A model generated the notes under the pieces. That model did no database searches. It saw nothing but the letters and a program-made list of their open reading frames with translations, and was not told the origin of the DNA. Made by a program: the position numbers and the translations under genes. From the IMG/VR virus record IMGVR_UViG_3300023257_000065, positions 1 to 36,051 of that record: a DNA stretch of 36,051 bases; one strand, written 5' to 3'. The stretch's first letter is position 1. Every line of letters starts with the position of its first letter. The DNA comes from a virus. Below, one piece after another: positions 12,919 through 20,160 of the stretch.

Positions 12919-13113
12919 ATGGCCTGGAGCTTGAGTGGCGTCACCGACGACGAGTGGACGGCGTCGGATGCTAAGTACGAGGAGGACAAAATAAACAAAC
13001 TAGTTGTACAGGACAGACGCATGTGTGAGGAATTCATCCGCCTTATTTGGTCGGTCATCCGCATCCATATATATAGCTGCGGAGGAGGGATACATACCCA
13101 AAGAGAGACTTGA
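12919..13113 (+). CDS. Small unknown protein whose end overlaps promoter 2
   Basis: The ATG at 12919 follows AAAAGGAGGACACA. The 64-residue product is charged in its middle (ASDAKYEEDKINKLVVQDRR) with a hydrophobic stretch (FIRLIWSVIRIHIYS). Its TGA stop is part of the -35 element of promoter 2, so its last codons (TQRET) are dictated by the promoter box. No family recognised. Confidence 0.6.
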   Translation: MAWSLSGVTDDEWTASDAKYEEDKINKLVVQDRRMCEEFIRLIWSVIRIHIYSCGGGIHTQRET

Positions 13114-13138
13114 TTTTTCTGAAGATGTGTGTTATAAT
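13110..13138 (+). promoter_or_regulatory. Strong sigma70-type early promoter 2
   Basis: TTGATT (13110-13115), 17-base spacer, TATAAT (13133-13138) with TGT extension, preceded by CCAAAGAGAGAC. It lies just upstream of the gene at 13175. Confidence 0.85.
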
Positions 13139-13174
13139 TAAGTTAGACTGAGTTGCAAGTTGAGGGAGTGAACG

Positions 13175-13468
13175 ATGGATGAGTGTTTCCAAATGGTGCA
13201 CGACGTCAACTATGGGTATGGGTTTAGAGTAACTCGCGAGGAGGTGGCTCGATGCGCAAACGGTAGAGGTAGTTTGATAGTGCAGTACGCGAAAGATCGG
13301 GGCCGAAAGTGGTACCCACGAGGGTTCATGCTTCAGGGGCTACACGTCGAGAAGGAATGGACAGCCTTTATACGTGGTAGCTACCGGAGGATGCGAAGAT
13401 ACATTGGGTGTCCAATGCGTAGTGGGTGCCACCTCTGCGACGTGATTATCGTAACACGCAAGTTGTGA
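13175..13468 (+). CDS. Small basic unknown protein
   Basis: ATG at 13175 follows GAGGGAGTGAACG, the first gene after promoter 2. The 97-residue product is Arg-rich (FRVTREEVARCANGRG; YRRMRRYIGCPMRSGC) with three Cys and a His near the C-terminus (CPMRSGCHLCD) that might bind a metal. It may bind nucleic acid; no family recognised. Confidence 0.7.
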   Translation: MDECFQMVHDVNYGYGFRVTREEVARCANGRGSLIVQYAKDRGRKWYPRGFMLQGLHVEKEWTAFIRGSYRRMRRYIGCPMRSGCHLCDVIIVTRKL

Positions 13469-13479
13469 GGAGGTAAATT

Positions 13480-13647
13480 GTGAGTAATGTTGTTGAAAGA
13501 GTTCGCGGAGTAGTAATGGTCATTGTCGAAGCCTTTCTTGACGAGGTAGCCCAGTTGGAATCGGACTACGGGTTGTTGGAGGATGACGACGTTACGAAGG
13601 AGTTTAAGGCCTTCGTCGCTGATGAGGGTGAGGCCGCCGATAAGTAA
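13480..13647 (+). CDS. Small acidic protein, GTG start
   Basis: GTG at 13480 follows GAGGAGGTAAATT. The 55 residues form an acidic helical protein (VVERVRGVVMVIVEAF; LEDDDVTKEFKAFVADEG). Small acidic early proteins are sometimes DNA mimics or enzyme inhibitors, but nothing here proves that. Promoter 3 begins 13 bases after its stop. Confidence 0.6.
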   Translation: MSNVVERVRGVVMVIVEAFLDEVAQLESDYGLLEDDDVTKEFKAFVADEGEAADK

Positions 13648-13659
13648 CCAAAGGGAGAC

Positions 13660-13688
13660 TTGACATTTAGTTGCTTCTGGGTTATAAT
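13660..13688 (+). promoter_or_regulatory. Strong sigma70-type promoter 3 (consensus -35)
   Basis: TTGACA (13660-13665), 17-base spacer, TATAAT (13683-13688). The upstream box reads CCAAAGGGAGAC. This copy has the perfect -35 but lacks the TGn extension, suggesting -35 and -10 strength have been traded. It drives the HTH gene at 13757. Confidence 0.88.
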
Positions 13689-13756
13689 AGAAGCATAGGA
13701 CAGTTCAGATTTCCAAATTTCGTTATTGAGCCGCTAGGCTCGGAAGGAGTTTAACC

Positions 13757-14266
13757 ATGGCAATTAACATGGAACCGAGAGATGTTAACGGAGTACCATA
13801 CCTAACCCTGAGGCAAGCCTCGTTTGAATTCGATCTAAACGAGCAGTGGCTGCGGCGAATGTGTCGGGAAACCCTGATCCCGTTCATCCGCGACACCGAA
13901 TCGCCCCGAAAGCCGATTCTGCTTGCAGTGTCTGACCTGCAGGCGTATGTGGCTTCGAAGGGGCAGCGTAGTGCCGGAGCCGGCTCGCCGTACCAGGGTC
14001 TGCCGTCGTACGTGCAGAAGGCAAAGTCGGTGAGGAGTGCAGTATCCAAGATGGACATCGCTGACACCGACCTCGACGAGGAAGACCGTGAGACCGCGGT
14101 AGCTTGGTTGGAAGTATACACCAAGCAGCAGATCGCTCGTGGTGTGGCCGCGAAAGCCGCGAAGGAAGCTGAAGCAGCGGCGGAAACTGGCACGCCCCCT
14201 ACTGTGGATGAGGAAGGCTTCGAAGAGGAATGGGAAGCTGAACTCGAGGCCGAGGGTGGGGAGTAA
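13757..14266 (+). CDS. MerR/excisionase-type helix-turn-helix protein
   Basis: The ATG at 13757 follows GGAAGGAGTTTAACC. The N-terminal 70 residues read YLTLRQASFEFDLNEQWLRR then MCRETLIPFIRDTESPR and ILLAVSDLQAYVA, the layout of a MerR-like/excisionase winged helix. The C-terminal half is helical and ends in a long Ala/Glu-rich acidic tail. The segment DTDLDEEDRETAVAWLEVY parallels DADLDDTARDVVLELLRKY of the protein at 7309. It stands alone between promoter 3 and a strong terminator, so it is made as a single-gene unit at high level. It could be a regulator or an abundant DNA-organising protein. Confidence 0.72.
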   Translation: MAINMEPRDVNGVPYLTLRQASFEFDLNEQWLRRMCRETLIPFIRDTESPRKPILLAVSDLQAYVASKGQRSAGAGSPYQGLPSYVQKAKSVRSAVSKMDIADTDLDEEDRETAVAWLEVYTKQQIARGVAAKAAKEAEAAAETGTPPTVDEEGFEEEWEAELEAEGGE

Positions 14267-14291
14267 GCCAACCTCCCTCCCAACCGGAGAA

Positions 14292-14321
14292 GAGAGCCGA
14301 CTAGTCTCGGCTCTCTTTTTT
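14292..14321 (+). terminator. Strong rho-independent terminator
   Basis: GAGAGCCGA (14292-14300) pairs perfectly with TCGGCTCTC (14307-14315) and is followed by TTTTTT. It closes the single-gene unit of the HTH protein. Confidence 0.92.
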
Positions 14322-14352
14322 ACCTGTGTGTAAGCTGAAGGGAGTAAGTACT

Positions 14353-14697
14353 ATGAAGGGATCAAGATTAAAGGTGCCCGAGTCCAAACAGGGTATTATA
14401 ATCCAAGTTCGGCGGGTTTCTCGTACAGTTCTAGTAGCATGCGACGACAACGACCTTTTGGAGGAACTGCGAAAGGCTGCAGAGCATTTTGGGCACGTTG
14501 AGGAGGTAGCCGTGGGAGCAGTCTCTCCGTACGACTTCGAGCTCACGGTTCGGGCTACGTTTAACGTCGGAGGGGTAGTTGACTACTTAAGGAGCTTCGA
14601 CGACAAACCTCCCGGGCCTGAAGATATTGCGTTCCCGGTTCTCTATGGAAAGGGTGCGCGAGTGCGTAATGATCCAGGGGATATAATACTGGATTGA
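14353..14697 (+). CDS. Unknown protein after the terminator
   Basis: ATG at 14353 follows AAGGGAG; an upstream in-frame GTG at 14326 is less likely. The 114-residue product looks like an alternating alpha/beta protein (GIIIQVRRVSRTVLVACDD; LLEELRKAAEHFGHVEEVAV). No family recognised. No promoter is evident between it and the terminator, so it relies on readthrough or an unseen promoter. Confidence 0.68.
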   Translation: MKGSRLKVPESKQGIIIQVRRVSRTVLVACDDNDLLEELRKAAEHFGHVEEVAVGAVSPYDFELTVRATFNVGGVVDYLRSFDDKPPGPEDIAFPVLYGKGARVRNDPGDIILD

Positions 14698-14720
14698 GGT
14701 AGCGCGGCAGGGGAAGCCTG

Positions 14721-14798
14721 ATGGGGAAACGACTGAGTAAATTATTTGAGACCGACCTAAGGAGGTTGACATGGCTAAGATTATCGTATCCGGGATGA
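14721..14798 (+). CDS. Possible tiny overlapping ORF
   Basis: ATG at 14721 opens 25 residues (MGKRLSKLFETDLRRLTWL...) overlapping the next gene's start. Only a weak SD (GGGGAAG) is present. It may be a chance frame. Confidence 0.28.
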   Translation: MGKRLSKLFETDLRRLTWLRLSYPG

Positions 14799-14956
14799 AG
14801 TACAAGAAGGGTACAAAGGGTACCGTGGTGTTTGAGGCTACTGCTGATGAAGCTGCGGTTCCGGTGATCTACATCAAGAAGCACGCAGTTCCTGATGCTA
14901 ACGACGTGGAAGCACTTAGGGGTAAGACGGTTACCCTTACGATCGAGATGGCTTAG
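14771..14956 (+). CDS. Small unknown phage protein
   Basis: ATG at 14771 follows AAGGAGGTTGAC. The 61-residue protein looks like a small beta-barrel (KGTVVFEATADEAAVPVIYI; GKTVTLTIEMA). Small proteins of this look recur in phage early regions, but I cannot name a family. It ends three bases before the next ATG. Confidence 0.7.
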   Translation: MAKIIVSGMKYKKGTKGTVVFEATADEAAVPVIYIKKHAVPDANDVEALRGKTVTLTIEMA

Positions 14957-14958
14957 GG

Positions 14959-15201
14959 ATGGCTACGTTTCTGTACAGACGTGACGATGAAAGCGAACAG
15001 TTCATCGAACAGACCTTGACTATTGAGCACTTTGATAATCTGTTAAGTCTACTCCAGCGTGCCGTTGCTGAAGAGGCAGCGGCGCGCACCCTGCGACCCT
15101 GGGAAGACCACCTCAGTGACGATCTGCTGACGGAGATAGAGGCTACTCTGGCCATCACACGAGCTGAGACCAACTCTTATAGTTTCAAGTCAGGGATCTG
15201 A
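14959..15201 (+). CDS. Small unknown helical protein
   Basis: ATG at 14959 lies 2 bases after the previous stop, with only a weak SD (TTAGGG), so translation is probably coupled. The 80-residue product is helical and acidic (IEHFDNLLSLLQRAVAEEAA; DDLLTEIEATLAITRAE). Not recognised. Confidence 0.65.
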   Translation: MATFLYRRDDESEQFIEQTLTIEHFDNLLSLLQRAVAEEAAARTLRPWEDHLSDDLLTEIEATLAITRAETNSYSFKSGI

Positions 15202-15220
15202 GGAGGTAGACCACTCCCCC

Positions 15221-15301
15221 ATGCGTGATAGGCACTGGACATTGAACAAACCAGTACTCGACGGAGTACTTCTCGAAGCTATCCAGGAGGCGCAACGGTA
15301 G
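15221..15301 (+). CDS. Tiny unknown ORF
   Basis: ATG at 15221 encodes 26 residues (DRHWTLNKPVLDGVLLEAIQ). AGGAGG lies upstream but with a long spacing of about 14 bases. The sequence looks protein-like, hence the entry. Confidence 0.4.
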   Translation: MRDRHWTLNKPVLDGVLLEAIQEAQR

Positions 15302-15386
15302 GGGGGTGGCTTCCAAGTTGTGGTAGGTTTCGTTCAAGGGAGAAGGTCCAATGAGGTACCTTCTCCTCGGCAAGAAGGAGAATGAT

Positions 15387-15572
15387 ATGAAAAAGACTGA
15401 GATTCAGACGATTAGTGCAGGATTTACGCCGTGGACGGTTCGGTGGAACCCTACGGAGAAGAAGTGGGAGCTCACCGATGACCACAGCTACAAGGTCGTT
15501 AGGTCCTTTATGATACTCGATGAGGAGGGTAACTTCGTTGTTCTGCCTCTGGAGGTTGACGATGACGTGTAG
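15387..15572 (+). CDS. Small unknown protein
   Basis: ATG at 15387 follows AAGAAGGAGAATGAT; an in-frame ATG at 15351 with GGGAGAAGG is also possible and would add 12 residues. The 61-residue product looks beta-rich (FTPWTVRWNPTEKKWELTDD; FVVLPLEVDDD). The next gene starts inside its last codons at 15562, using the GGAGG that encodes part of LEVD. Confidence 0.62.
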   Translation: MKKTEIQTISAGFTPWTVRWNPTEKKWELTDDHSYKVVRSFMILDEEGNFVVLPLEVDDDV

Positions 15573-15849
15573 GCAGGCTGGGATAGCTACGGGAGCTACC
15601 CTGATAGCGTTGATGGTACTCCCGGTCGGTATTATATCCTTTGTGTGTACCTTCATCATATTTGGTATCTGGGCCGTCGTGTTCCTAACACAGAGTGCTA
15701 AGCTCAGAGAGATGATGCGGCAGGGGCTGTACGAGAAGATGGACGCGAAGGAGGAGAAGAAGAAGACCGCTCCAGATACCGACCCTCTAATTGGGCTCCT
15801 CGACGAGGATATGTATCTGTGGCAAGAACTATGGGGAGGTGACAAATGA
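15562..15849 (+). CDS. Small membrane protein
   Basis: ATG at 15562 follows GGAGGTTGACG within the previous gene. The 95-residue product has a hydrophobic region (LIALMVLPVGIISFVC and IFGIWAVVFLT) forming two short or one long membrane segment, then a Lys/Glu-rich cytoplasmic tail. No family recognised. Its stop overlaps the next start (ATGA at 15846). Confidence 0.68.
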   Translation: MTCRQAGIATGATLIALMVLPVGIISFVCTFIIFGIWAVVFLTQSAKLREMMRQGLYEKMDAKEEKKKTAPDTDPLIGLLDEDMYLWQELWGGDK

Positions 15850-16001
15850 GGTGGAAGGATAAACCACTACCACGAGTTCCTAAAGACGGCGACATGCGCG
15901 TAATCAGGAGGTTCCTGTGGTTCCCGTACAGTGTGGCTGGGGAATTTCGTTGGCTAGTAAGGTCAGGCATCCCGGGAGAGAGTAGGTATGACGAAGACTG
16001 A
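15846..16001 (+). CDS. Small conserved-looking phage protein upstream of the HNH gene
   Basis: ATG at 15846 overlaps the previous TGA, giving 51 residues. The pattern KPLPRVPKDGDMRVIRRFLW, FP and GEFRWLV is one I associate with small phage proteins encoded near HNH genes (recall only). It overlaps the HNH start by 14 bases. Function unknown. Confidence 0.62.
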   Translation: MRWKDKPLPRVPKDGDMRVIRRFLWFPYSVAGEFRWLVRSGIPGESRYDED

Positions 16002-16623
16002 CAGAGAGAAGAAGGCGTACTACCATCAGTACTACCGAGATCATAAGGAGGAGCGTAGTGCTTATCAGAAGAAGCGTAAGAAGAAGCGCAAGAAGAGAAC
16101 GATTAAGGCGCAAGCCTATATTCGTCGACGAAGGCGGATTGAGGATATGGAGATATCTCTTACGGTAACACAGTGGGGTGCTATCCTCGAAATGTTTGAC
16201 TATCGCTGCGTATATTGTGGACGTACTGAGAGTGAGCTAGCTGATGAGGGGGGCCTACAACAGGATCATTGGGTACCGGTAGTTCGAAAGGGGGCATATA
16301 CTAGGTTCAACGTAGTGCCTTCCTGCCGCACCTGTAACATGCAAAAGGGAACAAAGACCCCGAGTAAGTTTCTAGCTAAGATGGGTAGAGTAGAGGAGGT
16401 TACAGAGGTGACAGTGGCTAAGCAGCCGTGTCCGTTTTGTGGGAGTTATGTGGTGAGTACCAGACGTGGTGGTCGGTATTTGTACTGGTGTGTCTGTGTA
16501 AAGTGTAAGGCTGATGGTCCCCCTGCAGCAACAGCAGTTGCCGCAGTCGAACGATGGGACGAGAGAGGAGATGGTAGCAATGAAGAATCAGTTACCGGCG
16601 AAGAGGGAGAGGCGAGTAGTTAA
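15988..16623 (+). CDS. HNH endonuclease joined to a Lar-like zinc ribbon
   Basis: ATG at 15988 follows GGGAGAGAG. Of 211 residues, the first 50 are very basic and likely bind DNA. An HNH module follows: C74-x2-C77, DHW at 93-95, N108 and C113-x2-C116, i.e. the metal-binding and catalytic layout of HNH nucleases. From residue 148, PCPFCGSYVV, WCVCVKCKADGP and AVERWDER match Lar/restriction-alleviation zinc ribbons. A GTG at 16408, 8 bases after GGAGG, is in frame just before the second module, so a separate 71-residue Lar-like protein could also be made. Placement among small early genes fits a homing-type or packaging-associated HNH. The Lar-like part might counter host restriction; inferred. 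Confidence 0.85.
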   Translation: MTKTDREKKAYYHQYYRDHKEERSAYQKKRKKKRKKRTIKAQAYIRRRRRIEDMEISLTVTQWGAILEMFDYRCVYCGRTESELADEGGLQQDHWVPVVRKGAYTRFNVVPSCRTCNMQKGTKTPSKFLAKMGRVEEVTEVTVAKQPCPFCGSYVVSTRRGGRYLYWCVCVKCKADGPPAATAVAAVERWDERGDGSNEESVTGEEGEASS

Positions 16624-17041
16624 TCTATGGTTCGAACCTGACTACAGGCCAACTCAGGAGTGGTACCACAAAGACGAACCACAGTGGCGGATGGAGGGTG
16701 GCCTCCACATACCCATATCGAAGTTAACGGGTCTACACCTGTTCAACTGCTGGAGGATGTGCCGCAGGTCTTTGGTTGCAAGCTTCAGAGAGCTACCTAC
16801 CAATCGTAGCCATATGGTAATAGATTATGTCTTCCTCCGTATATTTGCGTTGGGTAGGTGGGAGAAGATCTTATTGGATGAGCTCAACAGAAGGGCTCTA
16901 GGGGGTGACCCTGCAATTCGAGAGGTTACCAAGTTACTAGGAGGAGGAGGAGGTTATGGGTCGAATAGACTTGAAGTTAACGATGAGGGGCCAGACGATC
17001 GCAGAGACCCTAGGTGTATTGGGAGGGGAGGAGCCTCCTGA
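16580..17041 (+). CDS. Unknown protein overlapping its neighbours
   Basis: The ATG at 16580 is chosen for AGAGGAGATGGTAGCA; an ATG at 16571 is an alternative. The 153-residue product is Trp-, Arg- and Leu-rich (VVNLWFEPDYRP; LHLFNCWRMCRRSLVASFRE). It overlaps the HNH gene by 44 bases and the next gene by 86 bases. The C-terminal part read in the second overlap (Asp/Arg-rich) looks less like folded protein. Not recognised. Confidence 0.62.
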   Translation: MKNQLPAKRERRVVNLWFEPDYRPTQEWYHKDEPQWRMEGGLHIPISKLTGLHLFNCWRMCRRSLVASFRELPTNRSHMVIDYVFLRIFALGRWEKILLDELNRRALGGDPAIREVTKLLGGGGGYGSNRLEVNDEGPDDRRDPRCIGRGGAS

Positions 17042-17612
17042 GGAACTGGATTATCAGCTCGCGTTCCTGGGGTTAGAGGACGAGGAGCTGATACACGGTG
17101 CGGAGTGGACTGTGCTCCATGAGTCGATTCTCTTTATATCGGGGCGGAGAATGGGGTCCCACATATCGTTTACAGACACCAAGGAGCCCTTCGATGCGAT
17201 AGTGGACGCGCTCATGCGACATGTGAGTGTGTACTTTCCTGGGGTTCCGATCTGGTTGTTTGAGGATGTAGTTCTATGGCTGTGGAGGCATAAGTTGCTT
17301 GTGGGATTTGAATCCTTAACACCTACGCTGCTGTTTATGAGTATCTCTCCCGCACTCGGAATCCTTACTAACGAGTGGAGGTTAGGTTTCCTTGGAGAGC
17401 TCCTCTCGGTTCCTGGTCAGACCACTGAAGATCTGCGGGACTGGTCGGCTCTATCTCTTCCGACGGTCAACTGGCACCTCCGCCAACTGGTGGATCTAGG
17501 AGCGTTAACTATGGAGGACTCTAGACCGATCTTCTACTTTGTGTGTCTTGAGTTCATACGGAGCTTGTCGTGGCGTATGGATCTCGCCCTAGAGTTAGTA
17601 GAGGAGGTCTAG
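16956..17612 (+). CDS. Winged-helix-containing protein
   Basis: ATG at 16956 follows AGGAGGAGGAGGTT. The 218-residue product has hydrophobic helices (VPIWLFEDVVLWLWRHKLLV) and, near residues 150-195, TTEDLRDWSALSLPTVNWHL with RQLVDLGALTMED, the recognition-helix/wing layout of ArsR/MarR-like winged helices. It is the last gene before promoter 4 and could be a regulator, though a structural use of the fold is possible. Confidence 0.65.
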   Translation: MGRIDLKLTMRGQTIAETLGVLGGEEPPEELDYQLAFLGLEDEELIHGAEWTVLHESILFISGRRMGSHISFTDTKEPFDAIVDALMRHVSVYFPGVPIWLFEDVVLWLWRHKLLVGFESLTPTLLFMSISPALGILTNEWRLGFLGELLSVPGQTTEDLRDWSALSLPTVNWHLRQLVDLGALTMEDSRPIFYFVCLEFIRSLSWRMDLALELVEEV

Positions 17613-17637
17613 ATCCTCTTGGTGCCCGAAGAGAGAC

Positions 17638-17666
17638 TTGATTTTCTCAGAGTTCTGTGTTATAAT
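17638..17666 (+). promoter_or_regulatory. Strong sigma70-type promoter 4
   Basis: TTGATT (17638-17643), 17-base spacer, TATAAT (17661-17666) with TGT extension, preceded by CGAAGAGAGAC. It drives the recombination and replication operon from 17707. Confidence 0.87.
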
Positions 17667-17706
17667 TATAGTATGAGGTAAGGAGAAAGGCCTCGGGAGG
17701 GTGAGC

Positions 17707-18780
17707 ATGTATGAAATCCACATCTCGGATGTTCGGAATTTTCTGACTTGTCGCCAGAGGTGGGCTCTGGCATCCCCACTTAGAACCAACTTGGAATCGA
17801 AAGCTCCCAACCGACATTTGTGGTTGGGCAGTGCAATCCATTACGCGTTAGGTGCATACTACGGAGCCGACCGTTCAGCTAAGAGTTTGCTCCACTCCTA
17901 CGAGGAGTGGTGTACGAGACAAATGGCTGCGATCGAGGGGCAGGTAGAGCTCACGGACGAACTCCATAACGAACTTATTGATGCACGTAAGCTTGGTAAG
18001 GGAATGCTAAGCAACTACGCGTTGTGGGCCCGGGTCCACGACGACTTTGAGGTTATCATGCCGGAGGTACAATTCTCCCTCCCGTTTGCGGAGTACAATG
18101 GACAGGAGATTGTTTTTGCCGGAACGTGTGATGGCCTCGTGAAGACTCCAGACGGGAAGTACTGGATACTCGAACATAAGACCACCGCCCAGTTCGAATC
18201 GGACCGTAAGGTGGGGTTCAAGTTTTTGTTTCACGACATGCAGTGCCTCGCATATGTGTGGGCAACGCTTCGGGATCCGCGCTTTGAGGGTATGCGACCA
18301 GAAGGTGTGATCTATACCTTCTTGCGTAAGGACGTACCTAATCCTCCGAAGCTCTTGAAGAGCGGAGAGCTGTCACGTTCTAAGAACCAAAAGACTACGT
18401 ATGAGCTCTACAAGTGGGCGTTACGGAAGTACGACGCCCCGGAGTCTGCGTACACAGAGATACTCGAAACGTTGCGCGCACAGCCAGATAAGTTCGTGGC
18501 ACGTGCACAGATCTCGGTAGGAGATAAGCGACTTGAAACGTTTGAAGAGACCCTCAGAGCCATTGTCTACGACATGTTCCACGGGGAGGTCTACCCTAAC
18601 CCCGGAATGCTTGGATGGAACTGCAAGATCTGCCCATTTTTCGGGCCTTGCAATCTCATCCAAAATGGAGTCGACCCTAGAGGTGTACTCGCTGCCGATT
18701 ACCGCAAGCGAACAAGATCTCCTTTCGACACTCCAGAGTTTATGTCACGAGATAATGTTGGCGTGTCGGATTCCAAGTAG
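17707..18780 (+). CDS. Cas4/RecB-like PD-(D/E)XK nuclease with Fe-S cysteines
   Basis: The ATG at 17707 follows GGGAGG at 7 bases; GTG at 17701 lies too close. In the 358 residues I see C15 in a CRQRW context, H45, D142 (GTCDGLV), E156-x-K158 (ILEHKTT), Q179 of a QxxxY motif, and C306, C309 and C315. Together these form the nuclease site and the four cysteines of a 4Fe-4S cluster, as in Cas4/AddB-type nucleases. It likely acts as a 5' or 3' single-strand exonuclease making tails for the annealing/recombinase proteins encoded next. No CRISPR array is present, so it is a phage recombination enzyme, not adaptation Cas4. Confidence 0.88.
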   Translation: MYEIHISDVRNFLTCRQRWALASPLRTNLESKAPNRHLWLGSAIHYALGAYYGADRSAKSLLHSYEEWCTRQMAAIEGQVELTDELHNELIDARKLGKGMLSNYALWARVHDDFEVIMPEVQFSLPFAEYNGQEIVFAGTCDGLVKTPDGKYWILEHKTTAQFESDRKVGFKFLFHDMQCLAYVWATLRDPRFEGMRPEGVIYTFLRKDVPNPPKLLKSGELSRSKNQKTTYELYKWALRKYDAPESAYTEILETLRAQPDKFVARAQISVGDKRLETFEETLRAIVYDMFHGEVYPNPGMLGWNCKICPFFGPCNLIQNGVDPRGVLAADYRKRTRSPFDTPEFMSRDNVGVSDSK

Positions 18781-18801
18781 GCTACTAAGAGGAGGTAAGT
18801 G

Positions 18802-19614
18802 ATGGAGTTACCTGAAATAACAGGGGTACAGATCGTACCAATCGAGGAGGACATCGGACCACTTAGGTTACTCGCCTATGGCCCGTCCGGTTGTGGTAAA
18901 ACTCATTTGATGGGAACGGTTGCAGAGGTTCCCGAGATGTGCCCAGCGTTGTTTATTGACTTTGACCGGGGTACTCGAACATTACGTCAGTTTGCTCAGA
19001 TGGGGGAGGTACATGTTATTCACGTCGACAACTACCAAGAGTGGCAGTTGTTGTCTAAGTACCTAAGAAGTGAGTCGTGTACGTACAAGACGGTGATCCT
19101 GGATGATCTGAATGAGCTGTACGACATCATGATGCGAGCGCGATTGAAGAGCCAGCTTGGAAAGGCCGGGCGTGAGCCGGGGATCCCGTGGCAGGAGGAT
19201 TGGATGCGCATCCACTATCAGATGCGGGCTCTCCTTCGGATGCTGCGTAGACAGCCGTACCACTTGCTGGCAACGACTTTGGAGGCTCTAAATGCTGACC
19301 AGCAGACCGAGATTATTCTGCGACAGCCGATGCTACCTGGGAAGCTTGCGGGAGAGGTAGGTAAGTACTTTGACTATGTCTTGTACCTCTCTGTTCGGGG
19401 GGCAAGACACACTGCGAGTACTCAACTGAAGGCTCGACTAGTTGCAAAGGCGCGGGGGAAGCTTCCGGCGCTGATAGCAGGCCCGCACATGGGTCCTATT
19501 CTTAGTGCCGACAGAGAGGGTGCCCCGGAATTCGAGACCATTGAGGAGTCCGACTCCGAGGGAGGTGACGATGAAGAGGTAGCAACGGAAGTGCAAACGT
19601 TGATTGATGACTAA
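18802..19614 (+). CDS. RecA-like ATPase (Sak4-type single-strand annealing/recombination protein)
   Basis: The ATG at 18802 is 6 bases after GGAGG; an adjacent GTG at 18799 is less well spaced. The 270-residue protein has Walker A GPSGCGKT (27-34), Walker B TVILDDL (97-103), an acidic FIDFDRGTRTL motif after strand 2, and lacks the RecA N- and C-terminal domains. Size and order fit phage Sak4-like AAA/RecA-fold proteins. Its place between a Cas4-like nuclease and an SSB-like protein is the common phage arrangement. The C-terminal 35 residues are strongly acidic. Confidence 0.85.
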   Translation: MELPEITGVQIVPIEEDIGPLRLLAYGPSGCGKTHLMGTVAEVPEMCPALFIDFDRGTRTLRQFAQMGEVHVIHVDNYQEWQLLSKYLRSESCTYKTVILDDLNELYDIMMRARLKSQLGKAGREPGIPWQEDWMRIHYQMRALLRMLRRQPYHLLATTLEALNADQQTEIILRQPMLPGKLAGEVGKYFDYVLYLSVRGARHTASTQLKARLVAKARGKLPALIAGPHMGPILSADREGAPEFETIEESDSEGGDDEEVATEVQTLIDD

Positions 19615-19644
19615 GACACAGAGGTATTAGTATAGGAGGCTAAA

Positions 19645-20136
19645 ATGCCAGAAGATTTCGACAACGTGGGGGGTATGGGTGGTGGGATCCTGGATCTGGA
19701 CTTCACCGGCGTCTCGGACGCTATGGAGGCGGTGCCGGTTGGGTTGTACCGGGCGCTGGTGCAGAAGGTGGAGAGCACCAAATCCAAAGCCGGAAATGCG
19801 ATGCTGGTTCTGACATTCAGCATCACGGAGCCCGATGAATTTGCCGGAAGCAAGTTATGGGATCGCCTCTCGCTCCTACCGCAGTCGCGGTGGGTGGTGA
19901 AGCGGTTCCTAAAAGCTACTGGGGTTTCTGAAGACGACCTTGAGGGGCCAATTCAGCTTGACCTTGACGACCTAGCAGGTGCAGAGGTCGTTGTTGAGGT
20001 TGAGCATCGTGTGTGGGAGGGAAATACGCGATCCGAGATCGCACGCTACCTCCCGAACAACACTCCTCTCTCTAGTGAGAGTGAAGACACCGCCGTTGAC
20101 TTCGCCGTCGAAGGCGACGACGACGAGTTGTTTTAG
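19645..20136 (+). CDS. DUF669-like single-stranded DNA-binding protein
   Basis: ATG at 19645 follows TAGGAGG. The 163 residues contain VGLYRALVQKVESTKSKAGN, MLVLTFSIT, GSKLWDRLSLLP and WVVKRFLKATGV, the pattern of DUF669-family proteins, followed by a likely OB-type barrel. The C-terminus ends GDDDELF, an acidic tail ending in an aromatic residue like that of bacterial SSB, which recruits partners. It probably coats single-stranded DNA during replication and works with the Sak4-like protein. Confidence 0.82.
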   Translation: MPEDFDNVGGMGGGILDLDFTGVSDAMEAVPVGLYRALVQKVESTKSKAGNAMLVLTFSITEPDEFAGSKLWDRLSLLPQSRWVVKRFLKATGVSEDDLEGPIQLDLDDLAGAEVVVEVEHRVWEGNTRSEIARYLPNNTPLSSESEDTAVDFAVEGDDDELF

Positions 20137-20160
20137 GAGAACTGCTTCTAACTGAATACT

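Noticed and set aside
17707-18780. CRISPR adaptation (Cas4)
   Set aside because: The protein is Cas4-like, but no repeat-spacer array, Cas1 or Cas2 is present; neighbours are recombination and replication genes.
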